From: CALKHQ01 sp050329975
Lineage (GTDB): Bacteria; Pseudomonadota; Alphaproteobacteria; CALKHQ01
NCBI GenBank assembly: GCA_050329975.1
Contig: JBHJOG010000085.1
Span: 1-15,861 of the forward strand
Length of the DNA: 15,861 nt
Direction of reading: 5' to 3'
Each line of letters begins with the position of its first letter. Position 1 is the stretch's first letter. Below, piece by piece: positions 8,209 through 15,861 of this stretch. The notes below the pieces were generated by a model. It had not been told where the DNA came from. It ran no database searches and saw nothing but the letters and a program-made list of their open reading frames with translations. Made by a program: the position numbers and the translations under genes.

Positions 8209-8225
8209 AAACCCCTGGCGAAATG

Positions 8226-9497
8226 CTAGAGCTTCGAGGTGTCGAGCCCGGACTCCAGGCAGAACAGGTTGTCCTCGGTTTCGCCGTAGGCGACGTAGGG
8301 CAGCGGGAAGATCGGCTCCGGATATTCGTCGATGATCACACCCTGGCCGTCCGCGTTCCACTGCGAGATTCGCGGCGTCAGATAGGTGTGCAGGTTTTCC
8401 GGCGCGATCCGGACGTGGCCGTTGGGCGCATCCATTTCCTGGCCCTTGATCGCCTCCCGGATGTTGTCGGGCGTGATGTCGCCGTTCAGGGTCCGGGCGG
8501 CCTGCGCCCACAGGTGCACCTGAAAATACGACGATTCCAGCGCATGGTGCGTCACCGCCGCCGGGTCGTTGACATAGGTCCGGTAGCGCTCGATGAAGGC
8601 GTGGTTGGTCTCGGTGTCGATCGCCTGGAAATAGGGGAACGAGGTGTAGCTGCCGACCGCGAACTCCGGCCCCATGGCGGCGATCTCGATCTCCGAGGTC
8701 ACCGTCGCGCAGATCGGCACCGCATCGTGGGTCAGGCCCTGGTTCCTGTACTCGCGATAGAACGCCACCACCGAATCGCCGACCACGTTGGACAGCACCA
8801 CGTCGCAGCCGGACTCCCGGATCTTCGAGACCATCGCACCCCACTCGGAGTGCCCCAGCTCGAGATACTCGTCGGCAACCCACTCCCCGCCGTTCTGCTC
8901 GATCAGGATCTTGCAGACCTTGGCCATCTCACGCGGATAGATGTAGTTCGAACCGACGATGAAGAATCTGGTCTTGCCCAGGGTATTGATGATCCATGGG
9001 ATGTAGTTGGAGAGCTGCTGGTTCGGCACCGCTCCGGTGTAGACCACGTTCTTCGAGCACTCGAACCCTTCGTAGTAGGTCGGGTAGAAGTACATGTTGT
9101 TGCGCCGCTCGAAGACCGGCAGCACGGCCTTGCGGCTCGCCGAAGTATAGGAACCGAAGACGGTCGGCACCCGGTCCTGCAGCACCAGCTTGCTGGCCTT
9201 CTCGTTGTAGGTCTGCGGGTCGGACGCGCCGTCTTCGACGATCGGACTGATCATCACCCCGTTGATCCCGCCGTCCGCGTTGACCTCGTCCATCGCCATC
9301 AGGGTGGCGTCGGAGAGCGACTTCTCGATGATGGAGAGGCCGCCGGTCAGCGAGAACAGCACGCCGAGCTCGATCGTGTCCTGGGCTCTTGCGCTTCGCG
9401 TGAAGAAATACGGCGTCGGGAACGCGGCGGCAACTCCGCCGACCGCGCCTGCCTTGAGCAGCGTCCTGCGCCCGAGTCCGGAAGTGCGTTTCGTCAT
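8226..9497 (-). CDS. urtA: Tat-exported AmiC/UrtA-like substrate-binding protein
   Basis: A 423-residue periplasmic binding protein of the type I Leu/Ile/Val-binding fold. The N terminus has a Tat signal: GRRTLLKAG with Arg10-Arg11, a hydrophobic stretch at 16-32, and a likely cut after Ala38 (SARA-Q). The mature part matches both UrtA and AmiC, the amide sensor of Pseudomonas: GVLFSLTG, SRKAVLPVFERR, YPTYYEGFE, NVVYTGAVPNQQ, GSNYIYPRE, DVVLSNVVGDS, and a C-terminal block with MDAPNGHVRI. The start at 9497 has a very strong Shine-Dalgarno, AGGAGGAGGGGG (complement of 9501-9512), with the core about 8 bases away. Being first in a urtABCDE set and exported, it is most likely the receptor for urea and/or short amides rather than a cytosolic AmiC regulator. 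Which ligand it prefers cannot be read from the sequence. Confidence 0.9.
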   Translation of the reverse strand: MTKRTSGLGRRTLLKAGAVGGVAAAFPTPYFFTRSARAQDTIELGVLFSLTGGLSIIEKSLSDATLMAMDEVNADGGINGVMISPIVEDGASDPQTYNEKASKLVLQDRVPTVFGSYTSASRKAVLPVFERRNNMYFYPTYYEGFECSKNVVYTGAVPNQQLSNYIPWIINTLGKTRFFIVGSNYIYPREMAKVCKILIEQNGGEWVADEYLELGHSEWGAMVSKIRESGCDVVLSNVVGDSVVAFYREYRNQGLTHDAVPICATVTSEIEIAAMGPEFAVGSYTSFPYFQAIDTETNHAFIERYRTYVNDPAAVTHHALESSYFQVHLWAQAARTLNGDITPDNIREAIKGQEMDAPNGHVRIAPENLHTYLTPRISQWNADGQGVIIDEYPEPIFPLPYVAYGETEDNLFCLESGLDTSKL

Positions 9498-9592
9498 GGT
9501 CCCCCTCCTCCTTTGCAACGCTTTGCGTCGCTTCCCAGATTCATTGCACGGGTCGTTTGCCGCCCCCACGGGCCCGGCGGCCGAGAACTGCA

Positions 9593-9608
9593 GGGCATTC
9601 AATTTGCA
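9593..9608 (+). promoter_or_regulatory. Possible sigma-54 (-24/-12) promoter facing ureE
   Basis: GGGCATTCAATTTGCA contains GG (9594-9595) and GC (9606-9607) exactly ten bases apart, with CA after the GG and TT before and A after the GC. The consensus is TGGCACG-N4-TTGCW. The match lacks the first T and the CG. Transcription would begin near 9619, leaving a leader of about 335 nt before ureE. RpoN/NtrC control would suit genes for urea and amide use, but the single match in 457 bp could be chance. Confidence 0.35.
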
Positions 9609-9655
9609 TGCCATCCAGCGCAGAAAGCGGCAACCCACACGAACAGAGATCGGAC

Positions 9656-9694
9656 GCCTTGGTCAAAGAAAAAAGCATCGGTTCAGCCTTGGTC
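9656..9694. repeat. Pair of 9-bp direct repeats in the divergent promoter region
   Basis: GCCTTGGTC occurs at 9656-9664 and again at 9686-9694, with starts 30 bp apart (roughly three helical turns), on either side of an A-rich stretch. The pair sits between the candidate rightward and leftward promoters, where a regulator could act on both. No family of regulator can be named from the motif. Confidence 0.5.
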
Positions 9695-9723
9695 CCTGTG
9701 CCGCGTAAGGAGGCGCCAGACCG

Positions 9724-9752
9724 ACGATATGCCTGTCCATTAAGCACCGCAA
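9724..9752 (-). promoter_or_regulatory. Possible sigma-70 promoter for urtA
   Basis: On the minus strand TTGCGG (complement of 9747-9752) and TATCGT (complement of 9724-9729) are separated by 17 bases. They match the -35 consensus at 3 of 6 and the -10 consensus at 4 of 6 positions. It would leave a leader of about 220 nt before urtA. The match is weak and listed only as the best candidate found by eye. Confidence 0.22.
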
Positions 9753-9954
9753 CGCACAAACCCTGTTCATGTCAGGAACTGGTCGGCATCGACAACCGGA
9801 CGACCGCACGGCATCATGCGGATCGGCCGGATTCGGGTCGTGCACGACCCATGGCTCGCGAAATACGCCGCCTTATCTGTCTCTGCGCAAGTGAAAGGCG
9901 ATTTCGCCGGCTATACCACCTGTTTCGCGTCGCAACGAAGAGCCAGGACGACTT

Positions 9955-10407
9955 ATGGACACGCTGAGCAGAGTGCTGGGAAACGCCGCGGACCCGGAGA
10001 TGGCGGAAACTTTGCATCGAGTTTCGCATTCGGGGCGGGTCGAATACCTGACCCTGGACGCCGCGGATATGAAGCGCCATCGGCTTCGCGCGCAGACCGA
10101 TGCCGGTGCCGCCTGTGCCATCGCGTTGCCTCGCGATCAAAAATTGTGCAACGGCGCCATCCTGCTGATCGAGCCGCAGCGCGCGATCGTGGTGCGCCTG
10201 ACAGAGCAGCCGGTGCTGCGCATTCAGCCGTCGGATGCGGCCTCGGCGCTGGAGCTCGGATACCTGGCCGGCAACATGCATTGGCGCGTCGCCTTCGACG
10301 GAGCGACGCTGGAGATCGCCCAGGAAGGCGACCAGCGAGCCTATCTCGCGCGACTGGCGCCGCTGTTGGAGAGCGGACGGGCCCATCTGGTCGACCATGC
10401 CGGCTGA
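9955..10407 (+). CDS. ureE: Urease accessory protein UreE (nickel chaperone)
   Basis: A 150-residue protein. The N-terminal domain has the UreE pattern RHRLRAQTDAG (about 41-51) followed by ALPRDQKLCNGAILL. The C-terminal domain has LGYLAGNMHW, where His109 corresponds to the conserved dimer-interface nickel-binding histidine of UreE (usually in GNRHW). It has no histidine-rich tail; the protein ends RAHLVDHAG, with only two scattered histidines. UreE dimers deliver nickel to the urease activation complex through UreG. The ATG at 9955 is preceded by AGGA at 9945-9948. It is the first gene of the rightward operon and overlaps ureF by 11 bp. Overall similarity to textbook UreE is modest, so the call rests on these motifs plus context. 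Confidence 0.85.
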   Translation: MDTLSRVLGNAADPEMAETLHRVSHSGRVEYLTLDAADMKRHRLRAQTDAGAACAIALPRDQKLCNGAILLIEPQRAIVVRLTEQPVLRIQPSDAASALELGYLAGNMHWRVAFDGATLEIAQEGDQRAYLARLAPLLESGRAHLVDHAG

Positions 10408-11077
10408 CACCGACCTGCTGACGGCGCTGCAGCACGGCGACAGCCTGTTTCCCAGCGGCGGCGGCTCGTTCTCCTGGGGCCTGGAGCCCCTGCATCGCGA
10501 CGGGTTCGTCACGGGTCCTGAGGATGTCTCGGCCCTGGCGCGCGCCCTGCTGCGCGGCCGCTGGCAGCTTTTCGACCGTCCGGTGATGATCGCCGCGCAC
10601 CGGATGCACGACGAGCCGAATGCATGGCCGACGCTGGACGGCCTGGTCGAGCGCATGACGATGGCCGCCGAGCTCCGCGACGGGTCGAAGCGCGCGGGCG
10701 CTGCCCTGCTTGCCGTTCACTGCAAGCTCGAAACGCCGGGCGCCGACGCGTTCTACCGCGACGTCCGCAACGGCGCGCTGCACGGTCATGTGCCGGTTGT
10801 CCAGGGCGTGGTGTGGCGGGGATCGGGGCTCAGCGAGGCGGCCGCCGGCGCCATTTCCGCCCATGCACTGGTGATGGCGATTCTGGGCGCGGCGCTGCGG
10901 CTGAACATCATCGGCCATGTCATGGCGCAGCAGATGCGCCGCGAACTGCAGGCAGAGGTTGCCGCCGCCCTGGACAGCCCGGCCGGTCCGTTGGATACCG
11001 TCAGCAGCTTCGCGCCCTTTGCGGAGATCGCCGCCATGCGCCACCCGGCGCAGCAGGTGCGCCTGTTCGCCACATGA
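10397..11077 (+). CDS. ureF: Urease accessory protein UreF
   Basis: A 226-residue, mostly helical protein. The N-terminal LQHGDSLFPSGGGSFSWGLE (about 10-29) is the UreF hallmark, usually written D-S-x-F-P-x-G-x-F-x-x-S-x-G-L-E. UreF bridges UreD and UreG on apo-urease and gates GTP-dependent nickel and carbonate insertion. The ATG at 10397 lies inside the end of ureE (11-bp overlap), a common coupling in this cluster. A longer upstream reading of the frame is ureE in another phase. The length is normal for the family. Most of the sequence after the N-terminal motif is poorly conserved, as is usual for UreF. Confidence 0.92.
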   Translation: MPADTDLLTALQHGDSLFPSGGGSFSWGLEPLHRDGFVTGPEDVSALARALLRGRWQLFDRPVMIAAHRMHDEPNAWPTLDGLVERMTMAAELRDGSKRAGAALLAVHCKLETPGADAFYRDVRNGALHGHVPVVQGVVWRGSGLSEAAAGAISAHALVMAILGAALRLNIIGHVMAQQMRRELQAEVAAALDSPAGPLDTVSSFAPFAEIAAMRHPAQQVRLFAT

Positions 11078-11108
11078 GGACAATTCCCAGCCGAGGGGAG
11101 GCTAGACC

Positions 11109-11807
11109 GTGCTTCTGACACCGACCGAAATGGAGCGGCTGACCATCTTCACTGCGGCCGAGATGGCCCGGCGGCGCAAGGCGAAGGGGCTGAAGCTCAA
11201 CCATCCGGAAGCGATCGCCTATATCGCCGACGAGATTCTCGAGGGCGCGCGCGAGGGGCGCAGCGTCGCCGACCTCATCGGCTACGGCTCGACCATCCTC
11301 ACCACCGACGACGTGATCCCGGGGGTGGCCGACCTGATGAGCATGCTGCAGGTGGAGGCAACCTTCCCCGACGGCACCAAGCTCGTCACCGTGCATGAGC
11401 CGATCCGTCCCGGTGCGGCAGCGATGCCGCATGACGCCGTGCGGCCGGGGGAGATCATCACAGGCCCGGGCGAGCGCGCGCTGAACGCCGGGCGGCCGAC
11501 GGCCCAGGTCAAGGTGGTCAACACCGGCGACCGGCCGATCCAGGTCGGCAGCCACTACCACTTCTTCGAGGCCAACCGCGCGCTCGACTTCGACCGGGCA
11601 GCGGCGTTCGGCATGCACCTGGACATCCCGGCCGGCACCGCGGTCCGCTTCGAGCCGGGTGAGAGCAAGCAGGTCAGCCTGGTCGGCTTCGGCGGAACCG
11701 GCGAGCTGACCGGCCTGAACCGGCTGACCGAAGGGTCGGCCGGCAGCGATCTGCGCAAGGACGAAGCTTTGCAGCGTGCGCGCGCCCGCGGATTCAAGGG
11801 AGCCTGA
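11109..11807 (+). CDS. ureAB: Fused urease gamma-beta subunit
   Basis: A 232-residue fusion of the two small structural urease subunits. Residues 1-100 are the gamma part (UreA): LTPTEMERLTIFTAAEMARRR, LNHPEAIAYIADEILEGAREG, and VEATFPDGTKLVTVHEPI. Residues from about 108 are the beta part (UreB): RPGEIITGPGE, VVNTGDRPIQVGSHYHFFEAN, and FEPGESKQVSLVGFGG. The joining stretch RPGAAAMPHDA is short. Separate genes are the rule in most bacteria; the same fusion is known in Helicobacter UreA. The start is GTG at 11109, with a clear GAGGGGAG at 11093-11100. The gene follows ureF after 31 bp and ends 3 bp before ureC. Confidence 0.94.
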   Translation: MLLTPTEMERLTIFTAAEMARRRKAKGLKLNHPEAIAYIADEILEGAREGRSVADLIGYGSTILTTDDVIPGVADLMSMLQVEATFPDGTKLVTVHEPIRPGAAAMPHDAVRPGEIITGPGERALNAGRPTAQVKVVNTGDRPIQVGSHYHFFEANRALDFDRAAAFGMHLDIPAGTAVRFEPGESKQVSLVGFGGTGELTGLNRLTEGSAGSDLRKDEALQRARARGFKGA

Positions 11808-11810
11808 GCC

Positions 11811-13519
11811 ATGGCCACGATGAGCCGAGCCGACTATGCGGCGATGTACGGCCCGACCACCGGCGATGCGGTGCGGCTTGCCGACACGTCGCTGCTGGCC
11901 GAGATCGAGCACGACTACAACTTCCTCGGCGACGAGTGCCTGCATGGCGGCGGCAAGACCCTGCGCGACGGGCTGGGCCTGACCGCCGGCTACGACAGTG
12001 CGGCCGGGTCGCTGGACATGCTGATCTGCAACGCGGTGGTGATCGATCCCGTGCTCGGCGTCGTCAAGGGCGACATCGGCATCAAGGAGGGGCGAATCGT
12101 CAGGGTCGGCAAGGCCGGCAACCCGGCAACGATGGACAATGTGGACCCCGACCTGGTCTGCGGGGCGGCAACCACCGTACGCGACGCCGAGGGCCTGATC
12201 GCAACCCCGGGCGGCATCGACGTCCACGTGCACTTCGACAGCGCCCAGCTGTGCGAGCACGCGATCGCGTCGGGCATCACCACGATGATCGGCGGCTCGC
12301 TGGGCCCGATCACGGTCGGCATCGACTGCGGCGGCGCCTGGAACGTGGGCAAGATGCTGCAGGCGGCCGAGCAGTGGCCGATCAACTTCGGCTTCCTCGG
12401 CCGGGGCAACTCGTCGAAGCCGCGCTCGCTGCTCGACCAGCTCGCCGGCGGCTGCCTGGGCCTCAAGATCCACGAGGACTGGGGCGCGATGCCGGCGGTG
12501 ATCGACACCTGCCTTTCGGTCGCCGACGACATGGACTTCCAGGTCCAGCTGCACACCGACACCCTGAACGAGAGCGGCTACCTGGAGGACACGCTGGCCG
12601 CCATCAACGGCCGCACCATCCACATGTACCACACCGAGGGTGCCGGCGGCGGGCATGCGCCCGACATCATCCGCGTCGCCGGCGAGCGCAACTGCCTGCC
12701 GTCGTCGACCAACCCGACCAACCCCTACACGATCAACACCTTCGACGAGCACCTCGACATGACGATGGTGTGCCACCACCTGAACCCGGCGGTGCCTGAG
12801 GACGTCGCCTTCGCCGAGAGCCGGATCCGGCCGCAGAGCATGGCGGCGGAGGACATCCTGCACGACCTCGGCGCGATCTCCATGCTGGGCTCCGACAGCC
12901 AGGGGATGGGGCGCATCAACGAGGTGATCTGCCGGACCTGGCAGCTTGCCGACAAGATGCGCAAGCAGCGCGGGCGGCTGCCGTCGGAGACCACCGCGAT
13001 CGGCGACAACGAGCGCATCAAGCGCTACATCGCCAAGTACACGATCAACGCCGCGCGCACCTTCGGCATCGACCGCCATGTCGGCTCGCTCGAGCCGGGC
13101 AAGATGGCCGACGTCGTGCTGTGGCGGCCGGGCTTCTTCGGCATCAAGCCGGAGCTGATCGTCAAGGGCGGCTTCATCGTCTGGGGCGCGATGGGCGACA
13201 GCGCCGCCTCGCTGATGACCTGCGAGCCAGTGCTGCTGCGCCCGCAATGGGGCGCATTCGGCCGGGCCAAGCAGGCCTTGAGCGCCTGCTTCGTGAACCA
13301 GGCCGCGATCGACGCCGACATCGAGGGCCGGCTCGGGCTGGCGAAGCGGGCGCTTGCCGCGTCGGGCGTGCGCAAGCTGAACAAGACCCACATGCTGCAC
13401 AACGACGCTCTGCCCGCGATCCGGGTCGACCCGCAGACCTTCGACGTCTTCGTGGACGGCGAACTGGCGATGTGCGACCCGGCGAGCGAGCTGCCGCTCA
13501 CCCGTCGGTACATGCTGCG

Positions 13520-13523
<4 letters not shown>
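11811..13523 (+). CDS. ureC: Urease alpha (catalytic) subunit, divergent type
   Basis: A 570-residue protein of normal UreC length that hydrolyses urea to ammonia and carbamate at a two-nickel site. Nickel ligands are present: His139 and His141 in GGIDVHVH, Lys219 (the lysine to be carbamylated) and His221 in GLKIHEDWG, His248 in LHTDTLNE, His274 in YHTEGAGGGHAPD, and Asp362 in GSDSQGMGR. Flap residues Cys321 and His322 (VCHHL) and Arg338 (ESRIR) are also kept. Unusual points: the near-invariant ICPQQ after the His pair is replaced by FDSAQL; the next loop (about 162-183, GGSLGPITVGIDCGGAWNVG) lacks the usual ATTCTPGPW and is three residues shorter; and Gly365 replaces the usual Ala beside Asp362. 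AGGGAG lies 8 bases before the ATG. It overlaps ureG by four bases (ATGA). Confidence 0.93.
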
Positions 13524-14157
<634 letters not shown>

Positions 14158-14161
<4 letters not shown>

Positions 14162-15024
14162 ACCAGCCGCTTCCCGGCGCGTCGCTCACCCGGACGACCC
14201 AGCGGGCCGGCCGGGTGGACCTGGGCCTGCGCCGAGCGCCGGACGGCCGTAGCTTCATCGCCCGCCAGCATGCGACCTATCCGTTCCATCTGTGCCGCCC
14301 GCACCATGTCGGCGGCGACCCGGCGGGCATGGCGACGCTCTACCTGCAGTCGGCGGCCGGCGGCGTGTTCGAGCACGACAGGCTGGCCGTCGACGTCACG
14401 GTCGAGGAGCGGGCGGCCCTCCACCTGACGTCGCAGAGCTCGACCATCGTCCATTCGATGACTGGGGGAACGGCCCGGCTTTCGCTGTCGGTAACGGCGG
14501 GCACGGACGCGCTGGTCGAGGTGCTGCCCGAGGCGACGATCCTGTTTCCCGGCGCGCGCCTGGAGACGACCACCCGGATCTCGGCCGACGAGACCGCCAT
14601 CGTCTGCCTCGGCGAGGGCCTGATCGGCCATGATCCGCAAGGCGGGGACGCCATGTTCGAGCGGGTCCTCTCCACGGTCATCTTCGAAACCCGCGACGGG
14701 CGGGTCCTGGTCGAGGACCGGCAAGCGATCGACGGCACGGCGTTCCGGGCGTTGTCGGGGCGACAAGGCCCGCGCGCCACCTATGGCGGCCTGTATCTCT
14801 GGGCCCCGCGCAGCGATCTCGACGCCCTGGCCGCCAGGGTGGAGCAGAGGATCGCGACCCTGCAGGACACCTATGCCGGCGTGTCGCTGCTGCCCGAGGC
14901 ATGCGGCCTGGCGGTGCGCATCATCGCGGCCGACGGCCTCGCCCTGCGCGCCGGATGGATCGCGATCTGGCAGGTGCTCCGGCTCGGCCTCTGCGGCGCG
15001 ACACCGACGCCGCGTCGCAAGTGA
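14158..15024 (+). CDS. ureD: Urease accessory protein UreD (UreH)
   Basis: A 288-residue protein, normal for UreD, which forms the platform for UreF and UreG on apo-urease. Recognisable parts are SAAGGVFEHDRLAVDVTVEERAALHLTSQSS (given in two pieces by family: GG-x-x-x-D-x-L and the T-x-Q segment) and PEATILFPGARLETTTRI. The common TTQAATKVYR becomes TSQSSTIVHSM, another sign of divergence. I chose a TTG start at 14158 that overlaps the ureG stop (TTGA), with AGGA at 14145-14148. It gives a full N terminus, whereas the frame upstream is ureG in another phase, and the first internal ATG (14329) would delete the conserved start of the fold. UreD last in the operon differs from the common ureDABCEFG order. 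Confidence 0.88.
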
Positions 15025-15044
15025 GCGGCGACGCGGCGTCGGTG
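15002..15044 (+). terminator. 17-bp perfect stem spanning the ureD stop codon
   Basis: CACCGACGCCGCGTCGC (15002-15018) pairs perfectly with 15028-15044. The nine-base loop AAGTGAGCG contains the ureD TGA. Only a short T-poor stretch (GGTTCCTTC) follows, so it does not look like a classic intrinsic terminator. It may still end or protect the urease transcript. The left arm is coding sequence for the last residues (near TPTPRR), so the stem can form only once ribosomes have left the end of ureD. Confidence 0.65.
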
Positions 15045-15136
15045 GTTCCTTCGACGCGATCCGGGCCATATACACTTCGGTTCGAGCCGGCAGGCCGGCC
15101 GAGTCACCACGCTCGAAACAGACAGGAACCGGCGCA

Positions 15137-15861
15137 ATGCGGTTGAAAAACAAGGTCGCGGTCGTCACCGGCAGCGGGAACGGCATCGGGCGCGCCATCG
15201 CGGAATTGTTCGCGGCAGAAGGCGCTGCGGTGTCGGTAGCCGATATCGACGCGGCCGCGGGCGAGGAGGTTGCCGCGGCGATCGCGGCGGCCGGAGGCCG
15301 GGCGCTGGCTCATGCCACCGACACCGCCGACCCGCAATCGGCGCAGGCGGCGGTCGACGCGGCGTCGGATGCTTTCGGCCGAATCGACATCCTGGTCAAC
15401 AACGCGGCGGCGTTCGTCTTCGGCGGCGTGGAGGAGGTCGAGAAGGCCGACTGGGACCGGGTGTTCGGGGTCAACGTCATCGGCTACGCCAACATGGTGC
15501 GGGCCTGCCTGCCGGCGATGCGCACCGCCGGGCAAGGCGCGGTGGTCAACATCTCGTCGGTCTCGTCCTTCGTCGCCCAGCCCCGGTTCATCCCCTACAA
15601 CACCTCGAAGGGCGCCGTCAGCCAGCTCACCCGCTGCCTGGCGATGGACCTGGCGGTCGACAACATCCGGGTCAACGCGGTCTGCCCGGGGGCGATCCGC
15701 ACCCGCGCGACCGACCGCCACATCGCCAGCGCCGGCCTCGATCCGGAGCAGGCCTATGCGGAGTTCGGCCGCGCCGCGGTGATGAACCGGATGGGCCGCC
15801 CGGAGGAGGTGGCGACGGTCGCGCTGTTCCTGGCGTCCCCGGAGGCCTCGTTCATGACCGG
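15137..15861 (+). CDS. SDR-family oxidoreductase, 3' end outside window
   Basis: 241 codons are visible from ATG 15137, and the frame runs off the right edge. It is a classical short-chain dehydrogenase/reductase: cofactor motif TGSGNGIG (about 11-18), Asp in VADIDA after the second strand (which favours NAD over NADP), NNAA (about 89-92), catalytic Ser in NISSVSS, and the Tyr-x-x-x-Lys pair in YNTSK. VNAVCPGAIRT and MGRPEEVATVALFLAS are typical of the family end. AGGAA lies 8 bases before the start. It follows the urease operon by 112 bp and a large hairpin, so it is probably a separate unit. Substrate is not predictable; such genes are often annotated as glucose or 3-oxoacyl reductases without basis. 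No link to urea or amide use is evident. Confidence 0.92.
   Translation, partial: MRLKNKVAVVTGSGNGIGRAIAELFAAEGAAVSVADIDAAAGEEVAAAIAAAGGRALAHATDTADPQSAQAAVDAASDAFGRIDILVNNAAAFVFGGVEEVEKADWDRVFGVNVIGYANMVRACLPAMRTAGQGAVVNISSVSSFVAQPRFIPYNTSKGAVSQLTRCLAMDLAVDNIRVNAVCPGAIRTRATDRHIASAGLDPEQAYAEFGRAAVMNRMGRPEEVATVALFLASPEASFMT

Larger units (their letters stand above)
9498..9954. promoter_or_regulatory. Divergent intergenic region between amide and urease operons
   Basis: These 457 bp separate urtA (leftward) from ureE (rightward) and must hold the promoters of both operons. Base composition is lower in GC than the flanking genes, with a local A-run at 9666-9674. I found no convincing small gene: the open frames lack family features, and a well-spaced AAGGAGG at 9706-9712 leads only to a four-codon frame. 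Candidate control elements are listed separately: a sigma-54-like match, a possible sigma-70 promoter and a direct repeat. GGCAT (9594-9598) and ATGCC (9608-9612) also form a short inverted repeat over the sigma-54-like site. CTTTGC recurs at 9511 and 9521, one helical turn apart, in the urtA leader. Confidence 0.7.

Noticed and set aside
7171..8883. 570-codon minus-strand frame that could pass for a long-form UrtB
   Set aside because: It is urtA and urtB read in another phase, rich in Arg and Pro; the real urtB is the short form from 8165.
9706..9742. AAGGAGG with a downstream ATG at 9729, as if starting a small gene
   Set aside because: The frame closes after four codons (MPVH); a leader peptide that short without other signals is not supportable.
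7257..9743. 828-codon plus-strand frame opposite urtA and urtB
   Set aside because: Rich in Asp, Gln, His and Arg without domains; an antisense shadow of the transporter genes.
9749..9762. Minus-strand GG-N10-GC match as a sigma-54 promoter for urtA
   Set aside because: Only the GG and TTGC agree; the CAC after GG is missing, so it is weaker than the plus-strand match and expected by chance.
11001..13400. 799-codon minus-strand frame opposite ureAB and ureC
   Set aside because: Antisense shadow; the plus strand carries clear urease subunits across all of it.

Overview
The window comes from a high-GC proteobacterium, most likely an alphaproteobacterium. The grounds are strong GC bias at third codon positions, long open antisense frames, a compact Urt-type transporter and a fused ureAB gene. 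I cannot name the genus. Genes fill nearly all of it, in two divergent nitrogen-scavenging operons that leave from a 457-bp intergenic region (9498-9954), plus the start of an unrelated-looking dehydrogenase gene at the right edge.

Left, minus strand, read from 9497 down to 1: a five-gene ABC importer of the urea/short-chain amide class (urtA, urtB, urtC, urtD, urtE); an aliphatic amidase very close to Pseudomonas AmiE with its Glu59-Lys134-Cys166 triad; a CbbQ/NorQ-type AAA+ ATPase; a CbbO/NorD-type von Willebrand A protein; and the first 101 codons of an amidase-signature-family enzyme that runs off the left edge. Strong hairpins lie after urtA and after amiE, where they could set different mRNA levels within one operon. 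The binding protein resembles AmiC, the amide sensor of Pseudomonas, but carries a Tat export signal, so it is more likely the receptor of an amide/urea importer than a cytosolic regulator.

Right, plus strand, 9955-15024: a complete urease set in the order ureE, ureF, ureAB (gamma and beta fused), ureC, ureG, ureD, with overlapping or nearly touching genes. UreC keeps every nickel ligand and catalytic residue I could check, but differs from textbook ureases after the first His-X-His pair and in a following substrate-facing loop that is three residues shorter. UreG and UreD also carry altered signature motifs. This looks like a divergent urease lineage. A 17-bp perfect stem spans the ureD stop codon. 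An SDR dehydrogenase gene then starts at 15137 and continues past the right edge.

Together the genes suggest a pathway: import of small amides and urea, release of ammonia by one or two unrelated amidases and by a divergent urease, with a MoxR-type AAA+/VWA pair probably acting as a remodelling or activating factor for one of the enzymes. The intergenic region holds a sigma-54-like -24/-12 match facing the urease genes and a 9-bp direct repeat, which would suit nitrogen-limitation control. No regulator gene is visible in the window.
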